Part shown: positions 12,441 to 23,030 of the stretch, piece after piece
Numbering within the stretch: the stretch's first letter is position 1
Layout: each line of letters starts with the position of its first letter
Origin: Dendrocalamus latiflorus
Lineage: Eukaryota; Streptophyta; Magnoliopsida; Poales; Poaceae
Reading direction: 5' to 3'
Assembly: GCA_017311315.1 (NCBI GenBank)
Contig: CM029670.1
Location: forward strand, 23,153,449 to 23,217,448
DNA length: 64,000 nt
The notes under the pieces: generated by a model
Databases searched by the model: none
What the model saw: the letters and a program-made list of their open reading frames with translations, nothing else
Told to the model about the DNA's origin: nothing
Translations under genes and position numbers: made by a program

Positions 12441-12456
12441 TGGTCTGGTAGTGTTG

Positions 12457-12864
12457 TCATAGACTTATGGCAAGCAATAGAATAGAAGAGAGAGAACAGA
12501 CAACTTCTCACTGAGAGCAGCACGCATACCACAACATGCATGGTGGTGGCTCTTGCCATGGTGGCTCGCCAGTGATGGGAGAACTGGGTGGCATGCCGAG
12601 AGAGAAAAATGGAACCATGGAAGCTCGGGGAAGAGATGGCTGGAGGTGACGCTGACCGGCATGGTCCACTGTAGTGGTTGCTACACAAACAAAATGGCGA
12701 TGGTAGAGGCTTCGATTGAACTACGCGCAAGATTTTAAAGAGAAGGATGGTAGAGCCTTAGAGGAGAGAAGGATGGTGATCAGCCAGATGGTAGTTATGG
12801 TGACGGTTTTGAGTTGAAGGCTTAATTGTTCTTTAGTGTGAATGAAAATGGAAGAAGTAATGGC
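12457..12864. other. flanking DNA, no gene seen
   Basis: Short frames on both strands (for example 12383-12730 minus) overlap the CACTA end and show no domain. Nothing else is recognised. Confidence 0.4.
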
Positions 12865-13442
12865 TAAGAGCATCTCCAAGAGAGGCTCAATATTTTGTTC
12901 TCTAAAATCTCATATTGGGAGTCTTCCTAAAAAAATTGTCCTCTAAATCTTTCCCCTCCTTCAGCAGCTCCTCTAAGAGCATCTCCAAGAGATGCTCTTT
13001 CTCACCCCCTATCTTAAAATATTGGGTATGAAAACTAAAAACAAACTCCAACAGATACTCTAAAACACACCCAATAATTTTGGTACTCTAAAATTGAAGT
13101 GGATCACCATCAAATATACAGTGCCTAGATAGTAATTTTAGGGATCCAAGTTTAGAGGAGCTGCTGAAGGAGGGGAAAGATTTAGAGGACAATTTTTTTA
13201 GGAAGACTCCCAATATGAAATTTTAGAGAACAAAATATTGAGCCTCTCTTGGAGATGCTCTAAACTTGGATCCCTAAAATTACTATCTAGGCACTGTATA
13301 TTTGATGGTGATCCACCTCAATTTTAGAGTACCAAAATTGTTGGGTGTGTTTTAGAGTATCTGTTGGAGTTCGTTTTTAGTTTTCATACCCAATATTTTA
13401 AGATAGGGGGTGAGAAAGAGCATCTCTTGGAGATGCTCTAAA
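12865..13442. repeat. interleaved inverted repeats (A-B-A'-B')
   Basis: A (about 12867-12975) is inverted as A' (about 13152-13262). B (about 12976-13152) is inverted as B' (about 13262-13440). All four blocks start or end with the motif GAGCATCTCCAAGAG or its complement. A carries TCCTTCAGCAGCTCCTCTAA and A' its complement TTAGAGGAGCTGCTGAAGGA. B carries CAGTGCCTAGATAGTAATTT and B' its complement. The arms are nearly identical, so the structure is young. It looks like MITE or foldback DNA, but the order is not the simple nested A-B-B'-A'. Confidence 0.85.
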
Positions 13443-14080
13443 GAATCGATTTCTAGTAGTGGTTGAAGACATTTCTTGCTGCTGTTAACTTCTTTAATGG
13501 GAGAGAATTGGTTTTTGCATGCATGTCATGCTCCTTTGTTTGACTAAATGAGCAAGGAAGAGAGAGAAGCAGGATATGGAGTTATGGAGTTCAGAGAGAA
13601 GCACAATATGGAGTTCGGCCACTTTTGGAAGATAATAGGAAGATAGGAAGAAAGTGAAATCTCGTAGAAAAGGCTTGAAGGATGCCAAGTTAAGTGAGCT
13701 AAGGCTATAAAAGGGTTAAGATGGGTGACCTGGTGGGAAGTTCTCTTTTTCCTTTTATTTTTATAAAAAAGACAGAAATGCCAACAAAAATAATAGTTGG
13801 TCCTAGAAAAATAGAACAAATTTTTTTCTGGAGATTTTGAATTTTAGAAACAAACTAAAAATTTGGAATGGAATTGGGAGTTTGGAATTTGAACTGGGAA
13901 TTGGATTTTGGAATTACTAAATAAACTATATATATTCAAAAGGATGGCAGAAATTGATAGATTGGAATTTTTTTGATGAATTTAGAAATTTGAAAGGGTC
14001 CAATCAGAGTTAGGATGAAGGAAAATAGCTTCTGGAAGTTTGAAACGCTAAAGAAATTGATAAAAAGGAATTCTGGTGGT
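13443..14080. other. AT-rich DNA, no gene seen
   Basis: Only low-complexity frames. TTTCTAGTAGTG just after 13448 resembles the end of a CACTA/MITE-type element, but no partner end was found. Confidence 0.35.
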
Positions 14081-14738
14081 CGTGGCCTGCTGTGGTCAAA
14101 TGGCTGAAGTGATCGAATAGGTGGGCATGGTCGGATGGCTGAAGTGGTCAAAAATTTATGCGTGGTTGAAAGCTAATGTGGTCAGAGCTACAAAGTTTTT
14201 CTGTGTGGTCGGAAGTGGCAGAGGTCGGAAGCAAGAGTGGTTGGAAGCCAGAGGGGTCGGAGGTTTCAGAGTTTTGAGTGTGGTAAGGGGCTTTAGAGTG
14301 TTTAGAGTGATTGGCGGCTTGCAGCAGTCAGAGTCAAAGGTCAGAGGTAGCTGGATTGGTTGAAGTGGTCAGAGACAGCAGTGGTCGGGAGCGATTGTGG
14401 TCATGAGCGACCATGGTTGTGAGTAGGTATGGTCGAAAGAGGTGTGAAAGCGAAAGTGGCAGAGGTCGGAAGCGGATATGGTCAAATGGAGCGGTCAAAA
14501 GCAGCAATCAATAGCAATAGTTGGAAGGATTGGTTGAAAGGATTGAAGTGGTCAAACAGGCTGTTGTGGTCATGAGACTACATTGGTCAGATATGGTAGA
14601 GGTCGTAAGAGGCTTCTATGGTCGTGCGTGTTTGTAATCAAGTGCGATGGTCGGAAACAGTGGTCGAAAGGATCGGAGGGTCCAGAGAGGTTAGAGCGAT
14701 CGAAGGGTTCTGAGAGGTCGAAGGGATCAAACGGTTTG
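14081..14738 (+). repeat. GTGGTC-rich degenerate minisatellite
   Basis: Repeated GTGGTCAAA, GTGGTCGGA and ATGGTCGAA words at irregular spacing. Similar words fill the Helitron at 54754-58370. Confidence 0.65.
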
Positions 14739-14912
14739 GAGTGGTCAAAGGAATCGGATGGTGCGGAGTGGTCGAAGGAATCGGATTGTGCGGAGTGGTC
14801 AAAGGAATCAGATGGTGCGGAGTGGTCGAAGGAATCAGACGGTGTAGAGTGTTCGAAGGAATTGGATGGTGTGGAGTGGTCGAAGGAATCAGACAGTGCA
14901 AAGTGGTCGAAT
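14739..14912 (+). repeat. 27-bp minisatellite, six units
   Basis: Units begin at 14739, 14766, 14793, 14820, 14847 and 14874, with consensus GAGTGGTCGAAGGAATCAGA followed by TGGTGCG; a seventh is partial. It translates as a nine-residue repeat (EWSKESDGA) on + and DSFDHSAPS on -. The long frames at 14570-15232 (-) and 14583-14960 (+) come from this periodicity and are not called genes. Confidence 0.9.
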
Positions 14913-14960
14913 TCAAAGGCTACAGTAGTCAGAGAAATAAGAGAGGGTTGGGTACCTTGA

Positions 14961-16160
14961 CGCAAACTTTGGGTGGTCGGTGGCGAAGACGGAGTGGTGA
15001 AGGTGGCTCGGTCGTCGGCGATGGTGGCGCTCCGGTGGTCGACAAGGTCAAAGCTAGGGCGGAGAAGGTTTTGGCGCTGGCTTCGAGACTCAAAAGGGGA
15101 TCTTTCGCCATCAGTTGCTTGCTGGAGGAGCTCACCAATGTGCAAACAGGGGAAAGATTGTGCAAAAGGTACTCCGGCGCCGAGAAGTGCGATTGAGAGG
15201 GGAGTGAGGTGTGGTGTGTTGAGCAGATGCACGGGGCAATTTTTATAGGGGCAGGGAAGGGTGAACGGCTGTCGGTTACTCGTTAGAGTTAAGGTCGACA
15301 GTCATGGTGCTTAAAGTGGGGATTAATAGGGTTTAAAGAGGGCAAAGGCGGTGGGATGTTTAGTTGGGGATTTAGGGCCACTAATGGCATCAAATGCCCA
15401 GGCTAACGAAAGGAAATAACCGCTTTAATGAGCTCGACGGGGCGGTAATGGCGGTGGCTAGAGGAAGAAGAAAGGAGAGGAAGAAGAAGATACGGGTGGG
15501 TCCCGCATGTCGACGAGAGAGAGGGGAAGGGGAGAGAGGTGGCGAGCGGATGGCTGCCATGCTTCAAGGGATTTAATCCTGATCTTTGGATGGAGGGGAG
15601 GGGGTTAAGTAAAAGCGGATGGTCGAGATTAGATCAGCGGCGATGGATGTAATCCGGGACAGACACATGTTGACCCGAGGAGAGAGTTGGTTTTAATCTT
15701 CGTTTTTTTATTTTTGAAAAAGCTAGGAAACTCCAAAAAGGCTTAAAAATATTAAATAAAGTCTAAAATTCCAAAAAAAAAGTTCACATAAATTTTTAGA
15801 GCTATTTCAAACTTAGAAAAATTATTTCCAGCTCAAAGTTGATCTTTAATGTTTTGACAAAAATATTTTTTTACTTTGAACTTGGTTCTCAAATTCCAGA
15901 AAAGCATAGAAAATCCAGACAAAAACCAAATGCTTTAAAATAGTAAATTTAAAAATAGGATTTTTATGGAAATTCAAAATATCCTTTATTTAAAAACATT
16001 TTCATTCTTTTAATTAAATTACTTTTAAGAAAAGTCTTTTTTAAAGCTGAAAAACAGGCAAATAAAATCTTTAAAATTTAAGCAACCAAATAACACTTGA
16101 TTTTTATTTTAAATTAAATTAATTTTGTTACTATTATTTTTGAAATAAAAACCTGGGCTG
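14961..16160. other. unassigned, retrotransposon-like AT-rich tail
   Basis: 14961-15660 has short uninformative frames. 15690-16160 is A-rich, with recurring TTAAAAATATT/AAAATTCC text, and ends GGGCTGTGACAAG, which is reminiscent of a gypsy LTR end. No LTR pair or primer site was found. Confidence 0.3.
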
Positions 16161-16169
16161 TGACAAGAT

Positions 16170-16425
16170 GACACAGAGTCAGAGGGGGGAGGGGCAGAGG
16201 CATGGTCGGCGCAAAGGCGACACTGGTGGGCCATGGGAGAAGAGGCGATGACAGGTGCTGGAGGTAGAGGCAGTGGGACGAGGTGAGGCGGAGGTGGCGA
16301 GAGGAGGCGGAGGTGTAGGTGGTGGAGGTGGGGAAGGAGGTGGCCGGTGAGGCCAAAATCGAGCGTGAGGGAGGAGCAGATAGAGGTGGCGATGGAGCGT
16401 GAGGCTTCTAGAAACGACTTTTCAA
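16170..16425. repeat. purine-rich dispersed repeat, copy 2
   Basis: Diverged copy of 540-815. It stops just before the CACTA end at 16444. Confidence 0.5.
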
Positions 16426-16454
16426 AGCCGAATTTAACACCCCCACTACGACAG

Positions 16455-16935
16455 AAAGGGTCATCACAGATGTTTCAAAACTGTCATCACAGATGGTTTC
16501 TAAACCATTTAAATTTATGTGTCCATGATAATAGGTGGTTATTATAGACAGCTCTCAAACCGTCTGTAATAAGTTACAACACAGACGGTATCTAAAAAAA
16601 CCATCTATGATATATCATATATCATAGACAGTTCTTAAATTCAGTCATTTGTGAAATCTGACATATCACAGATGACTAATACCAAAAATTGTCTATGATG
16701 TGTTATATCACAAATGATTCTTAAATATAGCGCCATATGTGATATCTGACATATCACATACGACTAATACAAAAAACAGTCTGTGGTATATCAGATATCA
16801 CAGATGGTTCTTAAATATAGCCATCTAGGATATCTTACATATCATAGACAGCTAATACCAAAAATCATTACTAATATGTGCTATATTACAGATGGTTTGG
16901 TATTGCAAATCGTCTGTGATAGCTATTGGAATAGC
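16455..16935. repeat. subterminal ATCACAGAYGGTT palindromes
   Basis: About twelve copies of TATCACAGATGGTT, or its complement, in alternating orientation, typical of this CACTA family (compare 21400-21720, 27895-28133 and 60280-60690). Confidence 0.8.
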
Positions 16936-17285
16936 TAAATTATTCTCTATTTTTCAGCTAGCCTCAGGAAATGGTAGCCATGTCCTCTGAAAACAAGCAA
17001 ACAGATCACACATATGGCATACCACAATCATTATACAGATCTCGTAAATGAATTAAATAACTAAATGAATTGTTTGATTAAATATAATTGAGTGATTACA
17101 ATGGTATCAAATGTTTGAATATCTAATCATCATTGTGGGGTTGAACTCTCCATTCAGGTTTATGATCTCCGACATCATGAATTCAGAGAGGTTTCCTCAA
17201 ACTTCGGCGAGTTTGTCAAGATTGAATGCACTTTCATCGAATTCCATGCGTTGTCCTTAGGAGTGTTAAAGTCATTAGCATATTA

Positions 17286-17287
<2 letters not shown>

Positions 17288-17364
<77 letters not shown>
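17288..17364. repeat. (AT)n microsatellite, about 38 dinucleotides
   Basis: Uninterrupted AT repeat. The paralogous site near 61108 has only a short mixed TATG/TATA/CACA tract, so the array expanded in this copy. The frame at 17234-17431 (-) is an artefact of it. Confidence 0.97.
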
Positions 17365-17368
<4 letters not shown>

Positions 17369-18149
17369 GATAATCACAAAATAATTATTAGCAGGTTGAT
17401 AAACCTCTAAAGCATTCGTCTTAGTGGCCATGATTTCCTGTACATAGTGGCAAACGTATAATCCACATACGTTGCCCTGTAGCTACTGGTGGCATTACGA
17501 AAATAGAATTGCATACATAAGTATTGTCAGTTCTAGAGGTATTATTATGAAGTGTGATATAGGATTATTGTGTTGTAGTGGGTACCAAAAATCGTGTGAT
17601 GTGTCGCAGTGTGGCACTAGATTCCTTATATCTCCCTCCCAGAAATCTATATATAAGTAATGAGTTATGACATTTATCGGTATTACGTGACTATAGAACT
17701 TGATTGTACAATACACTTATATTCCATCTATACTCAACCGAAACCTTATATTCCTCGGTTCTACATCGAAGTCTACAAAAATCCTATCAATGTTCCTCCA
17801 CTGGGCAGAATCAACAGTTTGTCTTATCATTCCATCTTTCTTATGCTCCTTCGAGTGCCAACGCAGCAATCTTGCATCTTTTCAGTTCATAAATAAATGC
17901 TTTAAATGGAGAATTACAAACAGATACCACAACATCTTAGGAGGAGGTTCTTGCTTTATCTCGATGCCCTCACCATCATCGGAGTCATCCTTATACTTGT
18001 ATCAGGATGCTTTGCACACCAGACAAATATGTAAGTTTGCATACTCTTTACGGTAGAGGATACAATCGTTTGGATATGTATGTATTCTTTCTACATCTAT
18101 TTTCAATGGACAAAGAGCCTTCTTGGCTCGGTAGGTGGTTGTCGGCAAC

Positions 18150-19955
18150 TAGAGATGGCAACGGGTACATATCCGCTGGGTATAGCCACCCCATACCCGC
18201 ACCCGACAGATATAACTCTACCCATCACGATACCCGTACCCGCACACGGGTATAGAAACATACCCGTACCCGCACCCGCGCGAGTATTTATACCCGACAG
18301 GTAACCCATACCCGATTTATACCCGACAGATATAACATAACAGCAGCAGTGCATCACCTGGACCAGCAGTGTTTCAACTGACTAAAACCGAAAGTTGGAA
18401 CAGCAGCCATGACTTGATTAAAGTATATGCATCAGTGTAATCATCAGACACTAGGTTCATGAGTGTAACCAACAATAGCAAATTATATGCATCAGTGTAA
18501 TCATCAGACACCAGGTTCATGAGTTCTAGACTTCACCAGGTTGTATCCATAGTTCCACACTGATCACAAGCTACATACTGCATACTGATCACAAGCTTTC
18601 CATACTGCATCAGTATCCATAGTGTTTTTGGGTAAATCAAAAGCACAAACATAGCAGTAGTTGTAATACCAAGTTCATGAGCTCTAGACTTCTATGACCA
18701 CCATAGAGGCACAGACAGACCAACACCACAGTACCCAGAGTACACAATAGCATAGCAGCATTACAATCAAAAGGAGATACATATTGCACATGCATTTTTG
18801 ACTTGGAATAGCAGCAGGCAGCAGGCTGATGAGGCACAGTGTGGATTGAGATGAGGCAGCAGGCTGCAGGCAGCAGGTTGATGAGGCAGCAGGCAACAGA
18901 CTTGGAAAGTTGGAATAGCTGCAAACGGATTGATTCAAAGGGCAAGTTCCTATATGATAACATGTACAGATTTGCATGAGTAAGCATCCATGAGAAAGAG
19001 CACATATTAAAGGCAAAAATTGAGTGATTGACAATGTTTTTTATTTACGAATATACAACACAAATATAAAACATGATTGACACACGAGGGAGCGACAAAG
19101 GTTACAGCCTTGGAGAGTAGCAGCAGCTGTAGTCGTCGGAGTTTGCCGCCATGGATGGAGACCGTGTGCGGTGGCGGCTAGCAGGGGGAGGGGGAGGCCG
19201 GATTGCCGGAGGCAGGAGGGGAGACCCGGAGGCAGGAGGGGAGACCGTGTGCGGCGTAGATCTAGTTCGGCGGCGTCTAGCAGGGGGAGGCCCGGAGGGG
19301 GAGGGGGAGGGGGAGGCCGGATGCAGGAGGGGAGACCGGGAGAGGTGTGCAGCAGCGGCTAGCAGGGGGAGGCCGGATCGCCAGTCGCAGGAGGGGAGAG
19401 TCGTAGATCTAGTGCGGGCTTGCGGCGGCGTGCCGGCGTCTAGCAGGGGGAGGCCCGGAGGGGGAGGGGGAGGGAGAGGTGTGCGGCGGCGGCTAGCAGG
19501 GGGAGGGGGAGGCCGGATCGCCGGTCGCAGGAGGGTAGAGTGCGGGCTTGCGGCGGCGGCTAGCAGGGGGATGGGACTACGGGAGAGTGGAGACTGGAGA
19601 CCGAATGGAATGGAATGGGACTACGGGAGACCGAATGGATACTCGCTAGGGTTTCATCGGCAGTCGGCACTCACAGTCACAGGCCGCAGCTCGGAGGTCT
19701 CTGGCTCTCCGCACTTCCGCGCAGTATATGGGCCATGAGGCAATGAGCCCATGACAGCTGAACCATGCGGGTATATTTTACCCACGGGTATGCGGGTACG
19801 GGTAATATACATCCGTACCCGCACCCGCTCTACCCGATGGGTACAGATTTTTGCCCATCAGTATACCCGCGGGTGAAGATATCTTCCCATACCCACCTCC
19901 TTATCTGGTAAAACCCATCGGGTACTCGGGTTTCGGGTACCCATTGCCACCTCTA
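18150..19955. mobile_element. non-autonomous hAT element, 1.8 kb
   Basis: Ends are TAGAGATGGCAACGGGTA at 18150 and, inverted, TAGAGGTGGCAATGGGTA finishing at 19955. The 8-bp duplication TCGGCAAC is exact at 18142-18149 and 19956-19963, as expected for hAT. Subterminal regions repeat TACCCG / CGGGTA. The interior has no transposase: it is AT-rich filler plus a GC-rich block. It lies inside the minus-strand TNP2 pseudogene. Confidence 0.95.
19150..19560. repeat. GC-rich repeats inside the hAT element
   Basis: CGGCTAGCAGGGGGAGG recurs about five times with GGCCGGATCGCCGG and GCAGGAGGGGAGA spacers. The 195-residue frame at 19151-19738 is Gly/Arg-rich low complexity; I do not call a gene. Confidence 0.8.
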
Positions 19956-20352
19956 TCGGCAACACATTTTTCTCTAGAAGAATGTCCTCTAGGAGACCTA
20001 ACAACACCATAAAACTCTTGTCAGATTAGCCATTGTTTGCCTTCAATTTCAACAGTTCAAGAAAAGATGACAACCTTGAGTGTTGCGGCTTGCAGCCTGG
20101 GAACAAAGTTTCTCCGAGTCCTCCATCATGCCCTCAAATTTACCAAGCTATCTCTCTCACTATAGTTCCTTTCTGCATCACATAGCACCTGATCCAGATT
20201 GTCATTATGCGACCTATCCTCATCGAAAGCACAGTCCAAAATTGGCATATTATTATCTCTCTCGACGATGTTATAACTACCTTTCTATATAATCTTCTTT
20301 TTATTGTGACTGGTCTAACATGTAAGCCCCTTTTGAATCCCCTTCGAATCAA

Positions 20353-21382
20353 CTGAGTTTCGATCTACGCTGAGTTGATAAACATCTTCATATTATTGTA
20401 ATCAATGCATGGACAATACATATATTATATTCCCTTCTTCAACATATACTACTCAGCTACTCTTCTAAAAGTAGACGTGCCATTAAATGTACTCTTCACT
20501 CACATAGTTTTCAATGTACATCCAATTTCGGTCTATCTACGCTATCATGTAATAAATTAGTGTCAAATTATATTATTAATGCTACTATAGCTAGCTATAG
20601 CCTAATACTTACACATAATTATCATTCACCTTATAATAAATTGTCTATTTCTAAAATAAGTAGCTAGCAACGTACTATTCATGAAGCAATATATATATAT
20701 ATATATCAAGTAAGAATATACTAAAGTAAAATAAGAGTAGTGACCCATTCTTAAATTGGAGCAAACTACCAATTAAGCTAGATCATCTAAACCTAGTTAT
20801 CATCTCTCTTTATTATAAGGCATATAATTAGAAGCAAATACTAATATCTAATCATCAAGAACAAATCAATCTACAAGTGGAATGCTTTCACCAAACTCAC
20901 TAAAGCCGGCCACCACCCTCAATGCGGCGCAATGAAGATAGATTTGTCGGGACTGGTCTGGCTAACTACTCGGAATTGTTTAGTAGAAAATTGATATTTT
21001 TTGGTTGAAAGTTGAATTTTTTTAGCTAAAAGTGGGAAATTTTGAGTTGGAAGTCTTTGAATTTGAGTTGAAAGTTAACAATTTCGAGTCGTTAGTTTTC
21101 AACTATGGTATTTATAGTTTTCAAAAATTTTGAATTGAAAGTTCATTTTTTGAGGTGCAAATGAGAAATTTTTAGCTGAATGTCTTCGAATTTTGAGTTA
21201 AAAATCTTTGAAGATGTTAAGGAGGAGAAAGGACACAATCTTGATGCAAATTCCAGCGATGGATGCCAGCTAAGTAGCTACCCCTAGGAAGAAAATCCTA
21301 TCTCTGAAACAAATTTGCAATTAAAAAAAACATATTTCTTCGTACATATTACTTGGATCTTAAGCTAATAAGAGGTTGGGCT
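20353..21382. other. AT-rich DNA, no gene seen
   Basis: No coding frame. 20950-21220 has repeated TTGAGTTGAAAGTT / TTTTTAGCTGAA words. It ends with GCT, the target duplication of the next CACTA element. Confidence 0.45.
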
Positions 21383-21399
21383 CACTACTACATAAAGCC

Positions 21400-21720
21400 T
21401 AATACTAGACGGCCAATCACAGACGGTTTGACAAAACCGTCTGTGATTGACACTAACACTGATGGTTTTAATTTGGACACCGTCTGTGTTAATGGTGTCG
21501 GATAAAACGAGTATCACAGACGGTTCTTACCGATGAACCGTCTGTGATACTAAAGTATCACAGACGGTTTTTATTAAAAACCGTCTGTGATAATGTGGGA
21601 TTATCACAGACAGTTTTTTATTAAAAACCGTCTGTGTTGTGTAGACTATCACAGACGGTTGTTGTTAAGAACCGTCTGTGAATGTTCACAGACGGTTTTT
21701 AACAAGAACCATCTGTGATG
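21400..21720. repeat. left subterminal CAGACGGTT palindromes
   Basis: Seven or more head-to-head copies of ATCACAGACGGTT / AACCGTCTGTGAT separated by about 3-30 bases. Each pair could form a cruciform. Likely transposase-binding sites (inference). Confidence 0.85.
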
Positions 21721-22079
21721 TCCCTTTGTCTGTCATATTCTGTTCATGATCAGAGGTTAATATATAAGTACACATTGCTTCTAATAACTTAACTACAGAA
21801 CTACTGAGACAAGAGATCACAAATTAAAGGAAAATTTATTAATTTCAATTAGAGGCAAATTTATTACAAAAGTCGCACAGGTAAAGAGTTCCCCAGATTG
21901 TAATCTTTTGGGCTTCGTACGCTTCTTCTTCGACTTTGGGACTTGGAGGATCAGCCACTGACTTCTCGAACGCCGTTAAGATTGTCCTTGTCCTCAGCAC
22001 TTCCTCCTCCAGCCTGGGCAAATAATCAGTAGCATAGACCATAATCTCTACTACTTAAAAATTGGAGTTGGTGGCAGTC

Positions 22080-22690
22080 CGTCCGTTCTCTCCAATCCCT
22101 CCTCACAGACACACCGCGCCTCCTCACAGGACACACTGCGCCGACGTGTGGGCCTCCTCCCCCCGATTTTCTCCCACGTTCTCCATCCGTTCTCCGCGCC
22201 GACACTCCACTCACGCATCTCGTCCCAATTCGATCGGCACCGCCACTCCACAGGTCTATCTTCCAACTGCCGACATTTGGGCCGCTCCGCCTCTTCCCCT
22301 TGCATCCGCGCCTCCGCTCCTCCCTTGATTCCGCAGACCTCGCTCCGCCCTGCCCTCGATTCCTTCGTAGACCTCGCTCCGCCCCCGCGCTGCCGCCATC
22401 GCCTCCCGGTCCTCCGCTCTGCCAACGCCTCCTCCTCCCCACCCCGCACTGCCGCCGGTGCCTTTCGCTCCTCCGCTCCGCCGACGCCTCCTCCTCCCCA
22501 CCCTGCGCTTCCACCACCGCCTCTTGCTCCTCTGCACCGCCGACCCTCCCTTACTATCATTTCCACCGGCCGGATCTGGATGCCCCCTCCCCCACCGCCG
22601 CTTCTACCGGCCGGATCTGGATGCCCTCTTCCCCTACCACTGCTTCCACTGGCCGGATTTGGTCGGACCCGTGTGCATCTACGTCCTTGC
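22080..22690. other. C-rich leader of Helitron
   Basis: CCGCC/CTCCTCC-rich sequence giving long overlapping frames on both strands (for example 22051-23142 minus, 22148-23161 plus). Composition alone explains these; no domain is visible. GCCGGATCTGGATGCCC recurs three times at 22570-22670. Confidence 0.6.
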
Positions 22691-23030
22691 GCGATGACTA
22701 GCTGCACCGCGATTTGGTCAGGGATGCGCCGCGCGACCAGCCGATGTACGCCACGCCGGAGGTGTTCCGGGGGCGGCCGTACATGGCCGAGGCGCAATGC
22801 TACTCGCGGTGCGGGCGCGCCTACTGGAGGCAGTGCATGCGGGGGCTGGGTTACCTCTTCGGCCACACCAATGGGTACGGGGAGCGGCGGATTGGGGCGG
22901 ACTGCCACGGGGTCCCTGTGTACGCCAACAGGAAGGGGGCGTGGAGGACACCGTGGTCGTCGAGGTGGCGCTGCTGGCCGTTGGGAATGTGGAGTGGCAC
23001 GACACCGGCGAGGAGCGGGATCAGAGCAAT
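22690..23030 (+). other. exon-like GC-rich segment, unidentified
   Basis: Less repetitive than its surroundings and open in + frame 22714-23034 (PMYATPEVFRGRPYMAEAQ, YGERRIGADCHGVPVYAN). A second frame (VVVEVALLAVGNVEWHDTG) follows it and may indicate a one-base slip. It looks like a captured first exon, but I do not recognise the donor gene. Confidence 0.4.

Larger units (their letters stand above)
3839..12453 (+). mobile_element. complete CACTA (En/Spm) transposon, 8.6 kb
   Basis: The left end reads CACCACCAGACTAGCAGTCT from 3839. The reverse complement of the right end reads CACTACCAGACCAAAGACTT and finishes at 12453. Both are followed by the shared TTTCGTGAGGGT. TTG at 3836-3838 and TTG at 12454-12456 form the 3-bp target duplication expected of CACTA elements. 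Subterminal regions hold many short repeats of the TTTTCCTGT / ACACATGAAAAT type. The interior carries a TNP2 transposase gene and a TnpA-like gene on the + strand, both open through plausible GT-AG introns. The first pentamer on the left is CACCA, not CACTA, a single change in the otherwise invariant terminus. The element could be autonomous or recently so; activity is not shown by the sequence. Confidence 0.93.
16444..20352 (-). mobile_element. CACTA element remnant, family with CACTACNACAGA ends
   Basis: It opens with CACTACGACAGAAAGGGTCA at 16444, followed to about 16950 by alternating ATCACAGATGGTTT / AAACCATCTGTGAT-type subterminal repeats. Non-coding text after that (16950-17700) matches 60700-61970 block by block, so the two elements are paralogous. 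The transposase lies on the minus strand, so the left end is the 3' end. The right boundary is not found; 20352 marks where the TNP2 similarity stops. The element has lost sequence and is interrupted by a hAT element. Confidence 0.75.
17690..20352 (-). pseudogene. TNP2 transposase pseudogene, split by hAT
   Basis: Read on the minus strand, 20352-19956 gives text matching TNP2 transposases upstream of the catalytic core (LLEDILLEKNVLP). It resumes across the hAT insertion at 18149 with TTYRAKKALCPL, IDVERIHTYPNDCILYRKEY and WRNIDRIFVDFDVEPRNIRF, ending in the LSIDGI motif near 17710. Stops and frame changes are scattered through it, and the C-terminal half and the N terminus are missing. It is dead as a transposase. 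Coordinates are approximate because they follow similarity, not an open frame. Confidence 0.8.

Noticed and set aside
13443..13460. TTTCTAGTAGTG as a CACTA right end
   Set aside because: No matching left end, subterminal repeats or target duplication found nearby.
14570..15232. 220-codon minus-strand ORF with SFDHS repeats
   Set aside because: Created by the 27-bp repeat; the opposite strand is open as well and no domain is present.
17234..17431. ORF with Tyr-Ile repeats
   Set aside because: Translation of the (AT)n microsatellite.
19151..19738. 195-codon Gly/Arg-rich ORF
   Set aside because: Repeat-driven, inside a non-autonomous hAT element.
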